The notes below the pieces were generated by a model, which saw nothing but the letters and a program-made list of their open reading frames with translations, ran no database searches and was not told the origin of the DNA. From Nocardia aurea (lineage in GTDB: Bacteria; Actinomycetota; Actinomycetes; Mycobacteriales; Mycobacteriaceae): DNA of 64,000 nt. Positions 61,636 through 64,000 of this stretch are shown piece after piece (the first letter of the stretch is position 1; each line of letters starts with the position of its first letter). The DNA lies in assembly GCF_003123685.1 (NCBI RefSeq), contig NZ_QCYJ01000099.1, forward strand, positions 1-64,000. Direction: 5' to 3'. Both the position numbers and the translations under genes were made by a program.

Positions 61636-62625
61636 ATGAAATCCCCGACGACGAACAGGTATTCGATGAAGTTCACCGCCCTGGTCTCCGCGGCGGCCGC
61701 CGTGGCGCTGCTCGCCACCGGCTGCGGCACCGACCCCGAAGCGGAGCAGACCGTCCAGGGAACCGGATCGGTCACCTTCGACCTCAGCCCCGCGCAATCG
61801 GGCCGGGTGCGCACCGACAAAGTGGACGCCATCGCCGCCCAGGTGCCGCAGGTGATCCGCGACCGCGGGACCCTGATCGTCACCGGAGCGTCGGGGGCCG
61901 CGCCGCCGCTGCGCTTCTACTCCACCGACGACAAGACCACCGTCGGCTCCGAGGTCGATTTCGCCTCGCTGGTCGCCGATGTCCTCGGATTGAAACTCGA
62001 GGTGCAGGTGGCGGATTGGTCGCAGAATTTCGTGCGGGTCGACTCGGGCGCGGTCGACGCGTTCATCTCCAACGTCACGGTGACCGAGGAGCGCAAGGAG
62101 AAGTACGACTTCGCCACCTACCGCACCGACAATGTCGCCCTCGAAGTGCCGTTGGACGGCAAGATCGACTACAAGGACCGTAAGAGCCTGGCGGGCAAGC
62201 GGATCGGGGTCGGAAGCGGCACCAACCAGGAGCAGCTGCTGGTCAAGTGGAGCGAACAGAACCGCGCCGACGGTCTCGCGCCCATCGATATCGCCTACTT
62301 CCAGCAGACCACCGACTACTACCTGGCCCTGGCTTCCGGGCGGCTCGACGGCTACATCGGCCCGAACCCGTCGGCGATCTACCACGCCGCCACCGCGAAG
62401 CAGACCAAGATCGTCGCCACCTTCTCCGGCGCGGGCGAGGCGTTGCAGGGCGAAATCGGCGTGCTGACCAAGAAGGACAACGGCCTGATCACGCCGATCC
62501 ACCAGGCCCTCGAACATCTCATCGCGAACGGCTCCTACCAGAAGGTCATCGACCGCTGGGGGCTGAACACCGAAGCACTCACCGGTTCGCGGATCAATCC
62601 GCCCGGCCTGCCGAAGAAGGGGTGA
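61636..62625 (+). CDS. Family 3 amino-acid-binding lipoprotein
   Basis: A 329-residue substrate-binding protein. A lipobox LLATGC follows a short signal peptide; ATG at 61666 would also give a good signal, so the start (61636) is uncertain. Conserved SBP3 blocks: GSEVDFASLVADVLGLKLEVQVADW, TVTEERKEKYDFATY, GKRIGVGSGTNQEQLL and ALASGRLDGYI. It binds the polar amino acid and delivers it to the permease. Confidence 0.92.
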   Translation: MKSPTTNRYSMKFTALVSAAAAVALLATGCGTDPEAEQTVQGTGSVTFDLSPAQSGRVRTDKVDAIAAQVPQVIRDRGTLIVTGASGAAPPLRFYSTDDKTTVGSEVDFASLVADVLGLKLEVQVADWSQNFVRVDSGAVDAFISNVTVTEERKEKYDFATYRTDNVALEVPLDGKIDYKDRKSLAGKRIGVGSGTNQEQLLVKWSEQNRADGLAPIDIAYFQQTTDYYLALASGRLDGYIGPNPSAIYHAATAKQTKIVATFSGAGEALQGEIGVLTKKDNGLITPIHQALEHLIANGSYQKVIDRWGLNTEALTGSRINPPGLPKKG

Positions 62626-63155
62626 GCGCGGTGGCCCCACGTTTCCCCGACAACGGATTGCGGGTGCACCGCGTCGCCCAATCCGATCCGCTCGCCGCCC
62701 CGCTGCTGGCGGAGTTGGCGGTCGAGTACAGCACCCGGTACGGCAGATCCCCCGGCCAGGTGCACGCCTCGCTGGTGGAGTATCCGGCCGACGAGTTCGC
62801 GCCCCCGCACGGGGATCTGCTCGTCGTCACCCGGGATTCGGAACCGGTGGCCGGCGGCGCCTTCCAACGCCACGACGAGAACACCGCCGAACTCAAGCGC
62901 ATCTGGACCTCACGCGAACATCGCAGGCAGGGGCTGGGCCGGTATGTCCTGGAGCAGTTGGAGGCCGAGATCGCCCGTCGCGGCTATCGGCGTATCTACC
63001 TGACCACCGGACCGCGCCAGCCCGAGGCCGTCGCCCTGTACCTGGCGGCCGGGTACACCGCGCTCTACGACCCCGATCTGCCCGCCGAGCAGATCGGCAA
63101 ACATCCGTTCGAAAAATACGTGCGCGTCTCCGATTCCGTCGGAGCCGTGGCGTGA
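62622..63155 (+). CDS. GNAT family acetyltransferase in the transporter operon
   Basis: A 177-residue GNAT protein, with LKRIWTSREHRRQGLGRYVLEQLEAEIARRGY as the acetyl-CoA loop. GTG at 62622 overlaps the preceding TGA; GTG at 62631 is an alternative start. GNAT genes in Bacillus yxe/ytm operons (SnaB/SnaA) acetylate S-alkylcysteines on the amino group before C-S cleavage; the same role here is inferred from context. Confidence 0.85.
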   Translation: MSAVAPRFPDNGLRVHRVAQSDPLAAPLLAELAVEYSTRYGRSPGQVHASLVEYPADEFAPPHGDLLVVTRDSEPVAGGAFQRHDENTAELKRIWTSREHRRQGLGRYVLEQLEAEIARRGYRRIYLTTGPRQPEAVALYLAAGYTALYDPDLPAEQIGKHPFEKYVRVSDSVGAVA

Positions 63156-63195
63156 AACCGCCTCTCGACCATCTCGAAAACCTGGGAGTAACACA

Positions 63196-64000
63196 GTGAT
63201 CCGATCCCGCCTCCGAATCGCGGCCATCGCCGCCGCCGTCACCGCGGCGGCGAGTCTGGCGGCCTGCGGCAGCGATTCGGGCAGTTCCGGTGGCGACGCC
63301 GGGCCGCCGCAGCCGGGCGGCACGTTGCGCTACGGCCTCTCCCAGGCGCCGACCTGCTCGGATCCGGCGCAGGCCGGCACCAACCAGACCATCTATGTCG
63401 CCAGGCAGATCGTCGACTCGCTGACCGATCAGGATCCGGCGACCGGCGCGATCACCCCGTGGCTGGCCCGCAGCTGGGAGGTGAGCCCGGACGCGACGGT
63501 CTTCACCTACCACCTCGCCGACGGTGTCACCTTCAGTGACGGCACCCCCGTCACGGCCGAATCCGTCAAACGCAATTTCGACGCGATCGTGAAGCTCGGC
63601 GGCGCGAAGGCACCGCTGGGCACCAGCTATCTGACCAACTACGTCGGCACGACCGCGGTGGACCGATTGACCGCAAGGGTCGAGTTCAGCAAGCCGAACG
63701 CGCAATTCCTGCAAGCCAGCTCGACCACGCAGCTCGGTCTGCTCGCCGACAGCACCACCGCGAAAACCGCCGAGCAGAGATGCGCGGGCGACAATATCGG
63801 CAGCGGGCCGTTCACCTACGCGGGCTGGCGTCAGGACGCCTCGGCGACGCTGGCCAAACGTGCCGGATACAACTGGGGCTCGGATGTCTTCGCCCATCGT
63901 GGTGAGGCGTATCTGGACCGCATCGAATTCACCGTCGTCCCCGAATCCGGGGTGCGCACGGGCAGTCTCACCTCCGGTCAGCTCGACGCGATCAGCGACG
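63196..64000 (+). CDS. Family 5 ABC substrate-binding lipoprotein (partial)
   Basis: 268 codons, running off the window. GTG at 63196 follows GGGAG. The signal peptide ends with lipobox LAACG. The mature part has LRYGLSQAPTCSDPAQAGTNQTIY, VKRNFDAIV and GVRTGSLTSGQLDAI, typical of SBP_bac_5 (peptide/nickel class) and reminiscent of the TIGR04028 subfamily that travels with flavin-dependent monooxygenases. It probably opens a second import unit of the same organosulfur operon. Confidence 0.88.
   Translation, partial: MIRSRLRIAAIAAAVTAAASLAACGSDSGSSGGDAGPPQPGGTLRYGLSQAPTCSDPAQAGTNQTIYVARQIVDSLTDQDPATGAITPWLARSWEVSPDATVFTYHLADGVTFSDGTPVTAESVKRNFDAIVKLGGAKAPLGTSYLTNYVGTTAVDRLTARVEFSKPNAQFLQASSTTQLGLLADSTTAKTAEQRCAGDNIGSGPFTYAGWRQDASATLAKRAGYNWGSDVFAHRGEAYLDRIEFTVVPESGVRTGSLTSGQLDAISD

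Noticed and set aside
1..64000. CRISPR arrays, phage or transposase genes, tRNA genes
   Set aside because: No regularly spaced direct repeats, no DDE/serine/tyrosine recombinase motifs and no tRNA-like cloverleaf with GGTTCGAATC-type loops was seen.

Overview
The window looks like chromosomal DNA of a high-GC, mycolic-acid-containing actinobacterium. Nocardia is the most likely genus and a related Mycobacteriales genus is the alternative. The grounds are: a 1089-residue Emb-type arabinosyltransferase (arabinogalactan/lipoarabinomannan synthesis), a Wag31/DivIVA polar-growth protein, homologues of mycobacterial MTB12 and LppM, a mycothiol-dependent-type DinB/maleylpyruvate isomerase protein, a type II IleRS behind a T-box leader as described for Nocardia, and the gene order mraZ-rsmH-ftsL-ftsI-murE-murF-mraY-murD-ftsW-murG-murC-ftsQ-ftsZ-pgeF-yggS-sepF-yggT-wag31, which is shared with Mycobacterium. 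No insertion sequence, prophage, CRISPR array, tRNA or rRNA was found.

Region 1-26 kb is mixed housekeeping and envelope material: the tail of an acetyl-CoA synthetase, secreted hydrolases, a three-gene secreted-protein / DUF6529-like membrane protein / Rieske lipoprotein set, a coupled pair of lipoproteins, lspA-rluD and a membrane protein, PhzF, a CtpE-like P-type ATPase, RarD, an ADP-ribosylglycohydrolase, the Emb arabinosyltransferase, an MTB12-like lipoprotein, DNA polymerase IV, GalU and an NlpC/P60 hydrolase. Two inverted copies of a ~95-bp palindromic element sit at two convergent gene junctions (7.7 and 18.4 kb).

Region 26-52 kb is the division and cell wall (dcw) cluster, all on the minus strand, from mraZ (51.1 kb) down to wag31 (30.1 kb), followed by ileS. 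mraZ carries a textbook three-repeat MraZ box; ileS carries an Ile-specific T-box leader; a strong hairpin separates ftsI from murE; ftsZ has its own promoter region with dyads. murB and ddl are not here.

Region 52.8-58.5 kb interleaves the conserved GNAT and LppM genes with three genes that look like a carotenoid-tailoring pathway: a CrtO/CrtI-type desaturase/ketolase, a CruF-like integral membrane protein and a family 2 glycosyltransferase.

Region 59.5-64 kb is the most interesting regulatory unit. A SAM-responsive (S-box) riboswitch is followed by a 27-codon ORF resembling actinobacterial leader peptides, then an attenuator-like hairpin, then a polar amino-acid ABC transporter (permease, ATPase, lipoprotein), a GNAT acetyltransferase and the start of a family 5 substrate-binding lipoprotein. 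By analogy with the Bacillus yxe/ytm operons this is probably an uptake and processing system for an organosulfur compound.
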